DNA of 64,000 bases from Hyaloperonospora brassicae (Eukaryota; Oomycota; Peronosporomycetes; Peronosporales; Peronosporaceae), in contig CANTFL010001198.1 in assembly GCA_947650285.1 (NCBI GenBank), forward strand, positions 1 to 64,000, written 5' to 3'. Position 1 is the stretch's first letter. Each line of letters starts with the position of its first letter. Below are positions 10,408-21,214 of the stretch, in pieces. The position numbers and the translations under genes were made by a program. The notes below the pieces were generated by a model. It had not been told where the DNA came from. It made no database searches and saw nothing but the letters and a program-made list of their open reading frames with translations.

Positions 10408-11558
10408 TGTGGTGGAGTGACGATCGCTCAATTTATGAGTCGATCCCAACTCTCCACTGGCGCCCGGACGACCGACTAACGGAGGGGGTACTCCGATCCC
10501 GTGTTCTTGATAGCTTTCCTCACCTTGTGTACCCGTCGGTAGGGCGGGTTGCACTCTTCCAGGTGGACTCGTCTCAAAAGAAAACTTGACCGTGTTGGGG
10601 ATGGGGGTGTGGTCGTGCGGAAATCTTCACGCGATCACGGGGTACTTGTGGGTACTGACTTGAGTAACCCTGATCTCAACGAAATCGCCTTGTCCACTGT
10701 ATGGTTGCTTGATCCGCGAGCCTTCTGACCACTTGAGCCGTCTCGCGATCTTGCGCCTTGCCTTTACTTGTCTTGCTGCGTCCGATCGCAGTTGATGTTA
10801 CTTGAGGGTTCTTGAATACACCTGGCCAAAACAATCCAGGTGTCACACTTGCGTAGACTCGTACCGTTACTCTTTGTTCAACGGGGGCCAAAAAAAAATC
10901 CAACCCGGAAGAGATAACGTGTGCCTTGTGAAGTAATTTGAACTCTGTTTAATGTTATCCAATCAATCCTAAAACCCTACCCCTATGCCTATCCGTATGT
11001 CCTAACCAGATGCCACGCGTCGCCTTTCCAGGAAGATCGCCCCCTCACATTTGTGTGGTCCACACCCAGTATATCAACCGTTGTGTCTTTCTTGTGGCCC
11101 ACCCAAGATGTCCCCACGATCCTACGAGCGGATCGCGATCCTACTAGCGGACCGCGATCTTACTGGCGGATCGTGATCCTAGCCGTGGATCGTGATCCCA
11201 CTAATGGTTCGCGATCCTAGCCGTGGATCGCGATCCTACTAGCGGATCGCAGCCGGAGATCAGACTTGCGATCCTGGGTTAGGATCGCGATCTTCCAGTG
11301 AAATCGAGAGTCTTGTCTTGCCCTGTCTCACGACGGATTGCGTAACCAAAACGGGTCTGACCACCCCATAACCTCGTCCCAGATTGGACGATCCTATCCA
11401 ATTGGGTTTGGGGTACGTTATCGTCAGCCACCCGTCCCAGCTTGTATCATCCAATCACAGTGATCTTGGTTCAACCGAAACGTGGGACCCGTGCGATCGC
11501 CCATCCTCGATCGCCACTCCACGTCCCAAAGAGATTTCTTTGAGACCGCTTTACCACA
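10408..11558 (-). repeat. 5' LTR of Gypsy-A copy 1 (~1,151 bp)
   Basis: Begins TGTGGTAAAGCGG at 11,558 and ends CCACCACA at 10,408, adjoining the primer site. It aligns along its length with the copy 2 LTRs, but with many substitutions (I estimate roughly 85% identity by eye), far more than in the pol core. It is longer because of an expanded 19-bp tandem array. Confidence 0.85.
11118..11250. repeat. 19-bp tandem array in the LTR, seven units
   Basis: Seven consecutive 19-bp units, each starting GATCC or a one-base variant and ending GGATCGC or a close variant. Unit junctions therefore form GATCGCGATC palindromes. The copy 2 LTRs carry only about two such units near 22,830 and 34,515. The array sits in the U3-like half of the LTR. 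Confidence 0.85.
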
Positions 11559-11614
11559 GATGCGTGACGCGATTGCAAACTTGCAATCCGTCTACAAGCG
11601 CCTAGGGCGCGTGT

Positions 11615-12592
11615 TTACCGATGGGCCCGAGGACTCATCGGATGTGTCTCTTCATACTGGCGGACGAGACCTTCAACGTCCATCAACAGCTGATAGCGGG
11701 GCTCCCAGCTGTTCCAAGAGGGTGGATACCCCCGCCACTGGACGAGGTAGCTCGTCCTTGATAATGAATCGTCACGGTGATTCATGATACGCTCCACTAG
11801 AAAGCGTTGACCACCGTGAGCATCCACCAAAAGATGTGGTAGAGGAGGAAAGACCTCCTCCAGATGATTTGGCTCACCATCTCGACCCTTACGAGATTGA
11901 TCGCGCAATTCATCGATTGCGCGATGACTTGAAGCGCAAGCGCGACCGACGCTACGCTTTGACTGATACCGTGTGGAAGAACCGCAATAATCGCGAGGCT
12001 GATCGGGCGAGAGATCGCGCCGATTATGCCACAGCGCAGCTTCAGGTGGATCGGGATGTCCGCTCCCATTCCGGCGAGCTGGCAACAGCCCGCGGGGATA
12101 TATCTCGGTTGAGCTCCAAGGTATCATATCTGCGCGACCAGACGGATCGTCTGGAGCGCGAACGCAAGAATTTGATGGATGTTCTTGAACGTGGGGGCTA
12201 TCTTCATCGGAAAAAGAAGGCTCGTACTGACAGTACGGCCTGAGCCTCCCCACGTAAAACGTAGGATGCGTGCGCATCTTACGTGACAATTCGAGTATGT
12301 ATGCATTGCCCTTGCTATGCAACACTCGAAATGGCCCAATATACTTCGGCAGTAGTAAACTACTGCCGACACTAGTGACTGCATGTCCAGGTAGGTTTAC
12401 CGTAGACAGTTTTACTAGGTCATCAACATTAAATGAAAGAACATTTGCTCTTTCATTCTTGTCTGCGTTACGTTTCTGAAGGTCCACCGCATTTGCGATG
12501 GAGTCCTGAACGAAACGGACCACCGCCTCTCGAGTCAGCAGGAAGTTCTCTGCTGGCTCTTTGTTTTGTCCATCAGTGCGCTTCGTGCGCAC
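11615..12592 (-). CDS. Gypsy-B integrase C-terminus and chromodomain
   Basis: Open frame of 325 codons at the 3' end of pol. The integrase GPY/F module ([20 protein letters not shown], then [12 protein letters not shown]) is at residues ~85-135. A long low-complexity linker follows, and a chromodomain near residues 255-315 ([31 protein letters not shown]). The stop is 57 bp from the Gypsy-A LTR. It is continuous with integrase upstream only through frame changes. Confidence 0.85.
   Translation of the reverse strand: MRTKRTDGQNKEPAENFLLTREAVVRFVQDSIANAVDLQKRNADKNERANVLSFNVDDLVKLSTVNLPGHAVTSVGSSLLLPKYIGPFRVLHSKGNAYILELSRKMRTHPTFYVGRLRPYCQYEPSFSDEDSPHVQEHPSNSCVRAPDDPSGRADMIPWSSTEIYPRGLLPARRNGSGHPDPPEAALWHNRRDLSPDQPRDYCGSSTRYQSKRSVGRACASSHRAIDELRDQSRKGRDGEPNHLEEVFPPLPHLLVDAHGGQRFLVERIMNHRDDSLSRTSYLVQWRGYPPSWNSWEPRYQLLMDVEGLVRQYEETHPMSPRAHR
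11836..12243 (+). other. Opposite-strand coiled-coil ORF inside the Gypsy-B integrase-chromodomain linker
   Basis: A 135-codon + strand frame rich in Arg, Asp, Glu and Leu ([32 protein letters not shown]) that reads as coiled coil. It lies opposite the linker between the GPY/F module and the chromodomain. The same frame extends back to 11,482 with one TGA at 11,785-11,787. It recalls the antisense coiled-coil gene of Gypsy-A in position and composition. It could equally be a compositional shadow of the linker, since the - strand frame is open throughout. Confidence 0.3.
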
Positions 12593-12776
12593 TGCTAAGA
12601 GATTGTTCTCTTCTTCAGCGCGGTTGTCTTCTACCTCGCTGGCATAATCGTTGGCGATGCTGAATATACCAGCATCGTCATCATCATCCGCGTCAGTAAT
12701 AGCGTCGCCGCTATTACTGAGGTGATCTTCTTCATCGATGTCGACATTGTCGACGTCGGCATCATACGTGACGACG

Positions 12777-13664
12777 TTAGCGTCGACACGTGATGAGCAA
12801 GAGCCAAAACGGTTTTTGCTCGAGCGATTCCCTCCCCCTTATCCAAGAGTTACAATCTAGAAGGGTGGGCACACGTGGATGGCGTAGGCTATTCACGTAA
12901 AACGTTGTGTGCTGTGTGGAAGCATGCACCGAATCATTGATGGCGAATTCCACCATGGGTAGGAATTCGCTCCAACTCGGAAACGAGTGGGCGTATCCTC
13001 GAAGGATCTCTTCGAAGACACGGTGTGCACGTTCCGTCTGACCATCCGATTCGGTATGGTCAGAAGTAGACATCTTCAATCTTGTTCCAAGAGAACGGAA
13101 CACGGTTTGTCAAAATGCCGCCCTAAACCGAGGGTCACGGTCGGATACGAGTTCACGGGGTAACCCGTGGAGTCTAAAGACCGTGTCGAGAAATACACGA
13201 GCACAACCTTGAGCATTGATTGACTCGGGTACAGCAGCAAGATGGACCATCTTGCTGAACCGGTCAACACACACATAAATACCATTATTCTTGTGAGCGT
13301 CATCGGGCAAACCGAAGACGAATTCCATTGAAACGGACTGCCAGCACTCTGTCGGAACAGGCAGAGGCTGCAATGGCGCACGGGATGAAGGACTAGGCTT
13401 CACCCGTTGACAAACCTCGCAAGCACGTATGTACTTGCGGACAAACTGATACTCGCGTGGCCAGTAAAAGACACGACTTATCGTGAGGTAAGTCTTTTCT
13501 CTACCACGAAGGCCACCTGTTGGGGCATCGTGACACTCATACACGATGCGTAAACGCAAATCATCATGAGCGGGGACGACGACACGAGGCGTGTCGTCGG
13601 CAACAGCTGTATAGTACAGCAATCCGTTGCGTGTACTGTACCGATCCGATGAGGATCGGTACAA
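12777..13664 (-). pseudogene. Gypsy-B integrase
   Basis: From 13,664: zinc-binding module (YECHDAPTGGLRGREKTYL, then CEVCQR), then the catalytic core. The usual first Asp appears as Glu (SVSMEFVFGLP), and the second Asp is in LVSDRDPRFRAAF. A stop and frame change near 13,105 separate the remainder (12,777-13,103), which holds the Glu region (DGQTERAHRVFEEIL). Asp-to-Glu at the first DDE position plus the frame break make activity unlikely. 12,593-12,776 encodes an acidic spacer. Confidence 0.8.
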
Positions 13665-13676
13665 AGCGGTTAAAAC

Positions 13677-14486
13677 TTATAATGATTTAATTGATGGATT
13701 CACCAGATGATCCATCAATCGCAGAAGATCTTTATCTTCCGCGTATGCCTTTCGTACGTCGTCAAGTAAACTTGATGACGAGACACTGACTGACAGTGTC
13801 GCAACAGTGGGCTTATCCTCACTGTTCGATTGTGCGTCCGGCTCGAAATCGGGCCGGCGCGAAAGCGCATCAGCGACGACATTGAGCCGTCCTGGTTTAT
13901 ACTCGAAGGATAAGTTATACTCCGCGAAGAAAGCCAGCCACCTCGCCATCCTTTGCGAGAGGTGATAGCTGTTTACGGCCGTGCGTAATGACGCATGGTC
14001 CGTATAGACAACAAACGGTCTATCTCCCAGGAGGTAGACGCGAAACTTATCCAGTGCGTACTTCATGGCAAGGAGTTCCTTGTCATGAACTGGGTAATTA
14101 CGCTCAGCTGCTTGCAACTGACGCGACTGATAACAGATAACTCGCTCCGCGCCATCTGCATCGAACTGCATTAACGAACAGCCGATTGCAAATTCGCTGG
14201 CGTCACAGACCACATGAAATGGCCTGTCCTGATCTGCAATCGCCAATATCGGCGACTGCATCAAGCTTTGCTTGATACCTTCGAAGGAACGCTGGCACTC
14301 AGCGTTCTATGACCACTTGACATTTTTCTTGAGCAAGCAAGAAAGATGAACAGTCATCTCGGCGTAGTTGCGCGAGTACTTGTGCAAGTACGCCGCTAGA
14401 CCAAGGAACTTCCTTAGACCCTTGACATCGACTGGCACTGGCCAGTCGGTGATCGCCTTGATCTTTTCGGGATCAGGGCGTACGCC
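13677..14486 (-). pseudogene. Gypsy-B RT C-terminal part and RNase H
   Basis: The 14,307-14,486 part is RT thumb (HGVRPDPEKIKAITDWP, GLRKFLGLAAYLHKYSRNY). After a TAG near 14,306 comes RNase H (13,677-14,264) with VVCDASEFAIGCSLMQ, KELLAMKYAL and VVYTDHASLRTAV, then VVADALSRRP. The catalytic acidic residues of this domain look intact, unlike Gypsy-A. Copia-A is inserted at 14,491/14,492; the RT continues beyond it at 19,091. Confidence 0.85.
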
Positions 14487-14491
14487 GTGTT

Positions 14492-14788
14492 TGTTGGTTG
14501 AAGGTGAAGTGACGTATTCACGCAAGTATGTGTCGGAGTATCTGTGATAGTGTCCATGATACTGTAAGGTGATGTGCGAAGTTTACGGATGTTCCATATC
14601 AACTATCAAACGATTTCCAGGAAAGGAGATACGACGAGACGGGACGCGACCGTCAGCATGGGGCAGTTAACGAGTTTTCTGAGAAAGTACTAACGGCAGG
14701 GAAGGATAACGATAAGCACGCACAGAATACAACTCATTTCTGGTTTTACTCCTTTTATCTCAAGCATATCTTCGGTCGTAGATCAACA
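14492..14788 (+). repeat. 5' LTR of Copia-A
   Basis: Starts TGTTGGTTGAAGG and ends GATCAACA. It is immediately followed by GGTTATCAGCCCA (14,789-14,801), a Copia-type primer site. Confidence 0.9.
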
Positions 14789-14824
14789 GGTTATCAGCCC
14801 AAGCCACGACTTCGCGCCCAAGTT

Positions 14825-15770
14825 GGAACCATTTGACGGGACCAACTATGCGTAATGGGCGTTCAAGATAAAGATGTATCTCATGTCCAAGGGATTATGG
14901 GAGTCTGTGGACGGTGCAAGTCCGGTCACAGCGGAAAAGGAGCAGCAGGCGCAAGCAGCGATCGTTCTTAGCTTGAGCGACTCCCAGGTCATGCATGTCA
15001 TCACGGCGACGACGGCAAGGGATGCATGGGGTGAGTTGGCGATATTTCACCACACCCAAGACATGGCAAGCCGGTTATGGCTGAAGGAGCGGTTCTAGTC
15101 GTCTAAGTATACGGCATCAACGATGAGCGCGCATGTGACCGAGTTAGAGCGACTCGTGCTGGATATGACGAAAGTCGGATGTCCGCCAATTGAGGGAGAT
15201 GCGTGTGCTACACTTCTACGAAGTCTTTCGTCGACCTTTGAAAGTTTGGTTCAAGCTTTTCGCATGAGTGTGACGCAGCTCAGCTTCATCAACCTCGTCA
15301 GCAAGCTGATATCGGAGGAAGCGCGACAAAAGGATTCATCGCGCATCGAGGAAGCAACTGCGTTACATGTGGGCAGACACAAAGAGAAAACCAAGTTCGG
15401 CAAGAAGGGCTGAAATTCGCAGCGCAAGAATGACACGAAAGTACAGTGCTACAATTGTGGGAAGCGCGGACACTATGCTTGCGACTGCCGGGCGAGGAAG
15501 CGCGAGAATAGCGACAACGACAAAAGCGACAATCATTCCAATGTAGCTTTTCATGTCATGGAAGGAAGAGCGGCGGACTGCTGGATTATGGACAGCGGCG
15601 CAACGGCTCACATGTGCAAGGACCGAGCAGCGTTTGTCGAATATACAAAGACATCGACGGCAAGAAATGTATTCAGCGCGAAAAACAGTGCGCAGCTATA
15701 AGTACTCGGACAAGGTACAGTCAGCTTGCGGGTTTAAAATGGAAATTCATGAATCTACGCGCGGGTGAAA
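14825..15770 (+). pseudogene. Copia-A gag and protease
   Basis: The gag N-terminus (FAPKLEPFDGTNYA) is broken by an early TAA, then gag helices (14,874-15,098 and 15,123-15,413). A zinc knuckle CYNCGKRGHYACDC lies at ~15,452 and a Copia protease motif (WIMDSGATAHM) at ~15,583. Several stops interrupt the frame. Gag packages the RNA; the protease would cleave the single polyprotein. Confidence 0.75.
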
Positions 15771-15899
15771 AACGCGCTACACGTGCAGGATCTCAGCAAG
15801 GACCTGTTTTCGCTGACTGCAGCGACATCGCGCGGAATGACAGTCTAGATCTCTGGCGATGGCTGCATTGTCAAAAAGAGAGGAAGGATAGTTGCGATG

Positions 15900-16680
15900 G
15901 GTTTACGGAGTGGCAACCTGATCACGCTCACTGTTGAGTCGACTGCCGAATGCCATGTTGCCGAGCATGAAGCTGACTTGTGGCATCGTCGCTTTGGTCA
16001 TGCGTCTTATTCGACGGTGAACAAAATGATCAAGTGAGGATGCATTAAGGGCAAGTGCATGGACACAGATGTCGTTTGCGACATATGATCGACGTCTAAA
16101 CAAGTTCGAAAAATGTTCAACAGCAGTGACAACAAAATTGCAGAAAGGGAGAGTCGTCGTGAAGACTAAGTCGTGTGCTCAGATGTTGTGGGACCAATTA
16201 CACCGGCATCAATGTCAGGATATTGCTACATTGTGACATTCACTATGATAAAGAGTCGTTATGTAATGTTCTACCCATTACGCAAGAAGAGCGATGTCAC
16301 AAAAGCGTTTCAGAAGTACCGGCACGACGCTAAGATCGAGTTTGACGTCGATGTGAAGGTGTTGCGCAGCGATAATGGTGGTGAGTATCGAAACGAAGAG
16401 ATGAAACGGTTCTGCACAACCAAGCGGATAAAGCAGGAATTTACAGTGCCGCATAATCCAGAACAGAACGGCGTGGCAGAGCGCATGAACCGCACGCTAA
16501 TCGAAATGACTCCATATATGCTGAGTGATACCCGCATGAGTACAGTACTGGTGCGAGGCATTGATAACGGCTGCGTCCACTCGCAACTTGCTGCCAAGTA
16601 TTTCGAGTCCAAATTCAAGCCCTTTTGAGCTTGTGTTTCGGCGCAAACCACGCGTCGAGGTACTTCGGGTATTCGGCAGT
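15900..16680 (+). pseudogene. Copia-A integrase
   Basis: The GAG-pre-integrase zone (ADLWHRRFGHASY near 15,975) leads into an integrase core ORF at 16,173-16,628 with DVVGPITPASMSGYCYIV (first Asp), VLRSDNGGEYRNEEMKRFC (second Asp) and NPEQNGVAERMNRTL (Glu). Flanking stops show decay. Confidence 0.75.
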
Positions 16681-17237
16681 CTGTGTTACGCGCACATTGC
16701 CAAGACCAAGTGAATCAATCTCGCAGATTCAGGTGTTCTATGCCGGCTCCTTGGATACTCCAAAGAGCACAAGGCATATCGGCTTATAGATGCAAGTACA
16801 GGGGCGATTGTCATTTCACGCAGTGTGACTTTTGCAGAAAATGCAGAAATTATGCCGATGAAGTCACCACAAAGCGACCGTACTCCGTGCGTGATCGACG
16901 TGTTGGGTGACGGCGATGAAGAAATGTACGACACATCAATAGACGACGGGGACAACACGCCAAGAAGCGGAAGCCCAAGAGGCGTACGAGTCGGAACAGA
17001 GCCGACAGAACGTCCTACTGTCTCGATTACGACGCGCCAATCAAGTACACCGGGACGTGACGGCGAGCAAGAAGCACACGTACGACTAGTCCGCAAGAAA
17101 CAGGCCATCCGGCGTTATGAACAAGACTTTCCGAACCTGCGTCGGGGCCAAGAAAACCTCGCCGACTGTGAAGGTGATCAAGACGCAATGTATTGCTTTA
17201 GTGCTGAAGACGACGGTGAGAATTGTTCTACATAATA

Positions 17238-18761
17238 TCAAGTGTTGCAGAGCAAGCACAAGGACGAATGGCTGAAAGCCATTAAAAGCGAGATGGAGTC
17301 ACTGGCGTTGCACCAGACATGGACGCTAAAAGATCTACCCCAAGATAAGAGAGCAATTGGTTGCAAGTTAGTCTTTCGCATCAAGAGCAACCCGAACAGA
17401 AAAACAGTAAAATAAAGGCACGTCTTGTCGCCAAGGGGTTTACACAGCGTCCAGGCATTGACTATTTCGAGACGTTTTCTCCAGCGGCCCGTAAGGAGTC
17501 GATTAACGTCGCGCTTGCGATAGCGGCGGAGAGAGACTTGCTGATCGAAAATGTCGACGTTAATACCGCATTCTTGTACGGAGAAGTTAAGGAAGAAATC
17601 TACATGGACCAGCCGGATGGGTTCGTGGACGAGGAACACCGTGAAAAGAAGTGTTTTCTCAACAAAGCACTTTATAGTACGAAGCAGGCGGCTTACGAAT
17701 GGAATAATCGACTCAATGCTCATCTCGTAGGTCATTAATTTACGCGGGCGGCAGCTGATTTCTGTGTCTATATGCGCCAGTAAGATATCGGATATAGTCT
17801 CGTGATTATCACGTCGACGATTTGATATTATTTGCAAGGGCGCAAGAGGATATCGATGAAATCAAGCAAGCGCTCAAGACCGATTTCAGTATCAAGGAGC
17901 TCGGCGAGCTAAAGTACTGTCTCGGGATTGAAATTCATCTAGACCGACCGAGCAAGACCATTCGCATGAATCAGCGCAGCTACATCAAGCGCCTTACGGA
18001 AAGATTTGGTATTGACAGCTGCAAGGACGTGTACACCCCATCAAATGAGAATTAAAAGCTTAGCAAGCTTGACTCAAGCGAGGAGTTTATCAACAAAAGT
18101 CCCTATCGCGAATTAATCGGCGCATTGATGTACATCGCTACGTGCACTCGGCCGGACATTATGCACGCGGTGGGAGAAGCAGCGAAACACTGTAAGAGGC
18201 ATGTTAAAATGCACTGAATTGCAGCCAAGCGTGTCCTTAAGTATCTGAAGACGACTGCAGACTTCAGCATCCGATTTGAAGGCAAGATCAAGGGAGAGCT
18301 AATAAAGTTCGCAATGCACCGTGGACGAATGACGTCGACTCACGACGTTCGACGACGGGCTACGTTTTCTATCTGAATGGCAGCGTTGTATCATGGAAGT
18401 CAAAGCGGCAGCCGACATTCGCGACTTCAAGTACTGAAGCTGAGTACATGGCGTTGTACTCTGCGACACAAGAGGGCATTTGGTTACGTCTACTGCTTAC
18501 GATCTAGGACATGCACCGTGCATGGGAACAACGATCTATGAAGACAACCAAGGGTGCATCGCGCTGGCCAGGAACCCAGTTTTTTATTCAAGAACGAAAC
18601 ACATTGACATAAAGTTCCACTTTCTTCCCGAGAAGATTAAAGAAGGCGTGATGAATCTCGAATACAAGCCAACGAACGAGATGATTGCGGACGGCCTCAC
18701 GAAAGCACTCGGCGGAACGAAACACGCGATTTTTCTCAAGGGCCTTCATCTTGAACTCTAG
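17238..18761 (+). pseudogene. Copia-A reverse transcriptase and RNase H
   Basis: RT motifs in order: KARLVAKGFTQRPGIDY (~17,415), DVNTAFLYGEVKEEIYMDQP, the catalytic VDDLILF box at ~17,813, then LKYCLGIEIHLDR. RNase H is recognisable from ~18,395 (SSTEAEYMAL) to 18,761, including EDNQGCIALARN and IADGLTKALGG. Stops near 17,411, 17,737 and 18,053 break it. Confidence 0.8.
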
Positions 18762-18793
18762 GCCGCGTCGAATGCGTGCATATCAAGGTAGAG

Positions 18794-19090
18794 TGTTGGT
18801 TTAGGGCGATGTGACGTATTCACGCGAGTATGTGTTGGAGTATCTGTGATAGTGTTTATGATACTGTAAGGTGATGTAACGAAGTTTATGGATGTTCCAC
18901 ATCAACTATCAAACGATTTCCAGGAAAGGAGATACGACGAGACGGGACGCGACCGTCAGCATGGGGCAGTTAACGAGTTTTCTGAGAAGTACTAACGGTA
19001 GGGAAGGATAACGATAAGCACGCACAGAATACAACTCATTTCTAATTTTACTCCTTTTACCTCAAGCACATCTTCGGTCGTAGATCAACA
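18794..19090 (+). repeat. 3' LTR of Copia-A
   Basis: Starts TGTTGGTTTAGGGCG and ends GATCAACA, the same length as the 5' LTR. It is preceded by a purine-rich tract (AAGGTAGAG) that fits a polypurine primer. Confidence 0.9.
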
Positions 19091-19095
19091 GTGTT

Positions 19096-19780
19096 TACGT
19101 ACGATGCACCCAAGAAGTGGTATTTCGCTAGCCGCTAATATGCACTTCTTGAAATTTGGCGTACAACTTATGCTTGCGCATAAGTTGAAGAACCTAACGA
19201 ACGTGATTTCTATAACCTCCAGGCCGTCTTTCCGTCCATAGCCCGACTATGGACGAACACATCGTCGCAGTAACTCGGAGCAAAGTCTCGCACCGGTCTC
19301 AAAAGATTTGTAACACATCTGTTGAAAGTATCAGGGTCATTTCTCAGTCCCTGTGACATCACTAGCTACTCCCACAGAATAACGCTGGGGTGCTCACTGC
19401 TGTGTACGGGATGTCCCATTCATGCATGAGGATCTGATAGAATTCATCCATCAGATCCATGGACGAAAGATGGTACTCTTTGACATACCATCTATGATAA
19501 CCTCCTTTCTCGGTATCGGCGTCTGAGCCGGTACCGTTGCAGCATTCAACTTGTTGAATGCGTGCACTATCCGCCATCCTCCTGTGGCCTTTCGCACACA
19601 GAAGGTCGGAGATCTGTGAGGGAATGTTGATTCCCTCACATGGCCCGCTGCTAAGCGATCGGCAAAGAACTTGTCGATCGCTACTACTTGTTCACGAGGC
19701 AGTAGCCACTGCTTCACGACACAGTATTTCGAGCCCGGTCTGAGCTCGATCTCGTGTCGAGTGCCTTTGTCCTTAGGCAA
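19096..19780 (-). pseudogene. Gypsy-B reverse transcriptase N-terminal part
   Basis: Fingers and palm motifs: ATGGWRIVHAFNKLNAATVP, then SSMDLMDEFYQILM, and the catalytic box YCDDVFVHSRAMDG near 19,265-19,235. FLGCIVRKH at the Copia-A border continues into 14,486 on the other side of the insertion. Frame changes around 19,362 and 19,450 break it. Confidence 0.8.
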
Positions 19781-19873
19781 CTCGCAAGGTTAGAATTCAG
19801 GAAATACGTCCCTGAAATCGATCAAATCCTTATACAAAGGATTTGTCTGAAGTGACTCCCAGGATTGAGACGT

Positions 19874-20194
19874 TTATCGCTCAATCCGAGTCTTCTCATC
19901 GAGGACACTTTCGTCCATCGATGAGCTGCTGAGAAGCCGTTCGTTCTCAGCAAATACTGTTGCCGACCGAATATCGGCCACATACTCATCCTCTGTGAAG
20001 AGTATGCAGATCTGCTTGACTTTGCCACTATGCAGATCACGCAAGAACCGTTTCGGTTCTAGCGTTGGCAACTGATTTATCTCCGAAGTTAACTTCGGAG
20101 GCACAATTAGATCAAGCGTATAAGTGCCAACACTTGATCCGTCATTAAACAAGACGTTTAACGTCTCGGTTTCTTCCTGGGAACTTGCTTCCAC
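19874..20194 (-). CDS. Gypsy-B pol spacer between protease and RT
   Basis: A 106-codon acidic stretch lying between the protease and RT, as in other Gypsy pol proteins. No catalytic motif is visible. 19,781-19,873 links it to the RT with frame changes. It is annotated as part of pol by position only. Confidence 0.45.
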   Translation of the reverse strand: MEASSQEETETLNVLFNDGSSVGTYTLDLIVPPKLTSEINQLPTLEPKRFLRDLHSGKVKQICILFTEDEYVADIRSATVFAENERLLSSSSMDESVLDEKTRIER

Positions 20195-20338
20195 AGGTTG
20201 CTGAGGGCCTGATACCTCATCAATTGACTCTTGAGGAATTCCTTCCTCAAGTACCGTGGGGACTTATTCCCTCGACGTCTTCCGACTGTGGCTGTGCAAC
20301 ACAGTCAGGCACCGACCCTCTACGGTCGACTCTCCAGT

Positions 20339-21106
20339 CTACCTAGGATTTCCACGTTGCCCTTTAAAGGCAACAGGTTTCTTCTGTCTAAGATGCTGCC
20401 CGCTAGGCATGCATCCATGTCCCGGTCCACTCGACCTTTTCGAGTGGTGGACCTTCGGCGCAGCCTTTACTCTTGTACAGCCGCCGGGAGCTTGCTCCAC
20501 AGTGTAGTGATCAACTACACTGTGATCTTGTGCAGTCGTGCTAACGACCGTACCGCAAGTGAGGCCATCGCACTCACTCGCAGAACATTTACACGCTTGT
20601 GGACGCTCCAAGATGTTCATCAGATGGCCATCTGATAAACAAGTGGCAGGCATCTTCACAGATCGATGCTGCCAGCTCACCCTTGGCTCGTACTTTCTGA
20701 GCCAAGGTAATCCCAGGATGAGATCAAATTTGTCATCCAGATCTAGTACGATGAAGTCATCATCGTACTGTTCGCCCTCCAACGTGTAGTGGATTCCGAC
20801 TACACGTTTCTTAACGGTAATCGATGCGCCTGTAGCAAGGCGCACCGTCATTCTCGTGAGGAAAATGTCGCGCTCAACTAATTTGAGCCTACGACCCTCT
20901 AGTGACTGGCGTCGAAAAAAGTTGTTCGACGCCCCACAGTCTACTAGGGCACGAAGCGACAAACCATTTGTCGCTTCCAACTTCAAGGTGATGAGCGAAA
21001 CGTCATCATCAGGTGCAGAGACACACAATGATTGTGTATCTGGAGCAACTTTCGCCAAGAGATTTGCAAATTCTCTTGAGGTTGCTGGATCAGTAGGGCT
21101 CTTCAC
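20339..21106 (-). CDS. Gypsy-B retropepsin-like protease
   Basis: Open frame of 255 codons. The active-site motif reads LVDCGASNNFF (DCGA rather than DSGA or DTGA), and DLILGLPWLRKYEP follows about 75 residues later, as expected for a Gypsy retropepsin. The C-terminal part is low-complexity. It lies directly downstream of gag with a frame break at 21,107-21,214. Confidence 0.75.
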   Translation of the reverse strand: MKSPTDPATSREFANLLAKVAPDTQSLCVSAPDDDVSLITLKLEATNGLSLRALVDCGASNNFFRRQSLEGRRLKLVERDIFLTRMTVRLATGASITVKKRVVGIHYTLEGEQYDDDFIVLDLDDKFDLILGLPWLRKYEPRVSWQHRSVKMPATCLSDGHLMNILERPQACKCSASECDGLTCGTVVSTTAQDHSVVDHYTVEQAPGGCTRVKAAPKVHHSKRSSGPGHGCMPSGQHLRQKKPVAFKGQRGNPR

Positions 21107-21214
21107 CCCTACTGACCCCGACCATTTTTTGATGGTCCGTCTCGCTGTTGCGGCTTCGCAACAGCGCTGGAACCACGCCCATTGCCCTTTCTGGCGAATG
21201 GTCGTCCATTTCGC

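Larger units (their letters stand above)
1..11558 (-). mobile_element. Gypsy-A copy 1, Ty3/Gypsy LTR retrotransposon, 3' end cut by window edge
   Basis: Read on the - strand the order is 5' LTR, primer site, gag, protease, RT, two RNase H domains, integrase and chromodomain, followed by an oppositely oriented gene that runs past position 1. The 3' LTR must lie left of the window. The element is closely matched by the + strand copy at 22,702-35,233, so the two form a large inverted pair. It joins Gypsy-B only 57 bp beyond the Gypsy-B pol stop, so I infer it inserted into the 3' region of Gypsy-B. All its ORFs carry stops or frameshifts, so it is not autonomous as it stands. Confidence 0.9.
14492..19090 (+). 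mobile_element. Copia-A, Ty1/Copia LTR retrotransposon, 4.6 kb, decayed
   Basis: Bounded by 297-bp LTRs and a perfect 5-bp target duplication, GTGTT at 14,487-14,491 and 19,091-19,095. Removing it restores the Gypsy-B RT frame (FLGCIVRKH followed by GVRPDPEKI). The internal region keeps gag, protease, integrase, RT and RNase H in that order, which is Copia order, but with many stops. The LTRs differ at roughly 18 positions by eye, so the insertion is not recent. Confidence 0.92.

Noticed and set aside
11118..11250. CRISPR-like array
   Set aside because: The units are contiguous with no unique spacers. It is an LTR minisatellite in a eukaryotic element.
14505..14512. Copia-A start at TGACG (14,510)
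   Set aside because: No target duplication results. Starting at TGTTGG (14,492) gives perfect GTGTT duplications and matches the 3' LTR start at 18,794.
20231..20635. + strand 134-codon frame opposite Gypsy-B protease
   Set aside because: The - strand protease is the recognisable product; the + frame is compositional.
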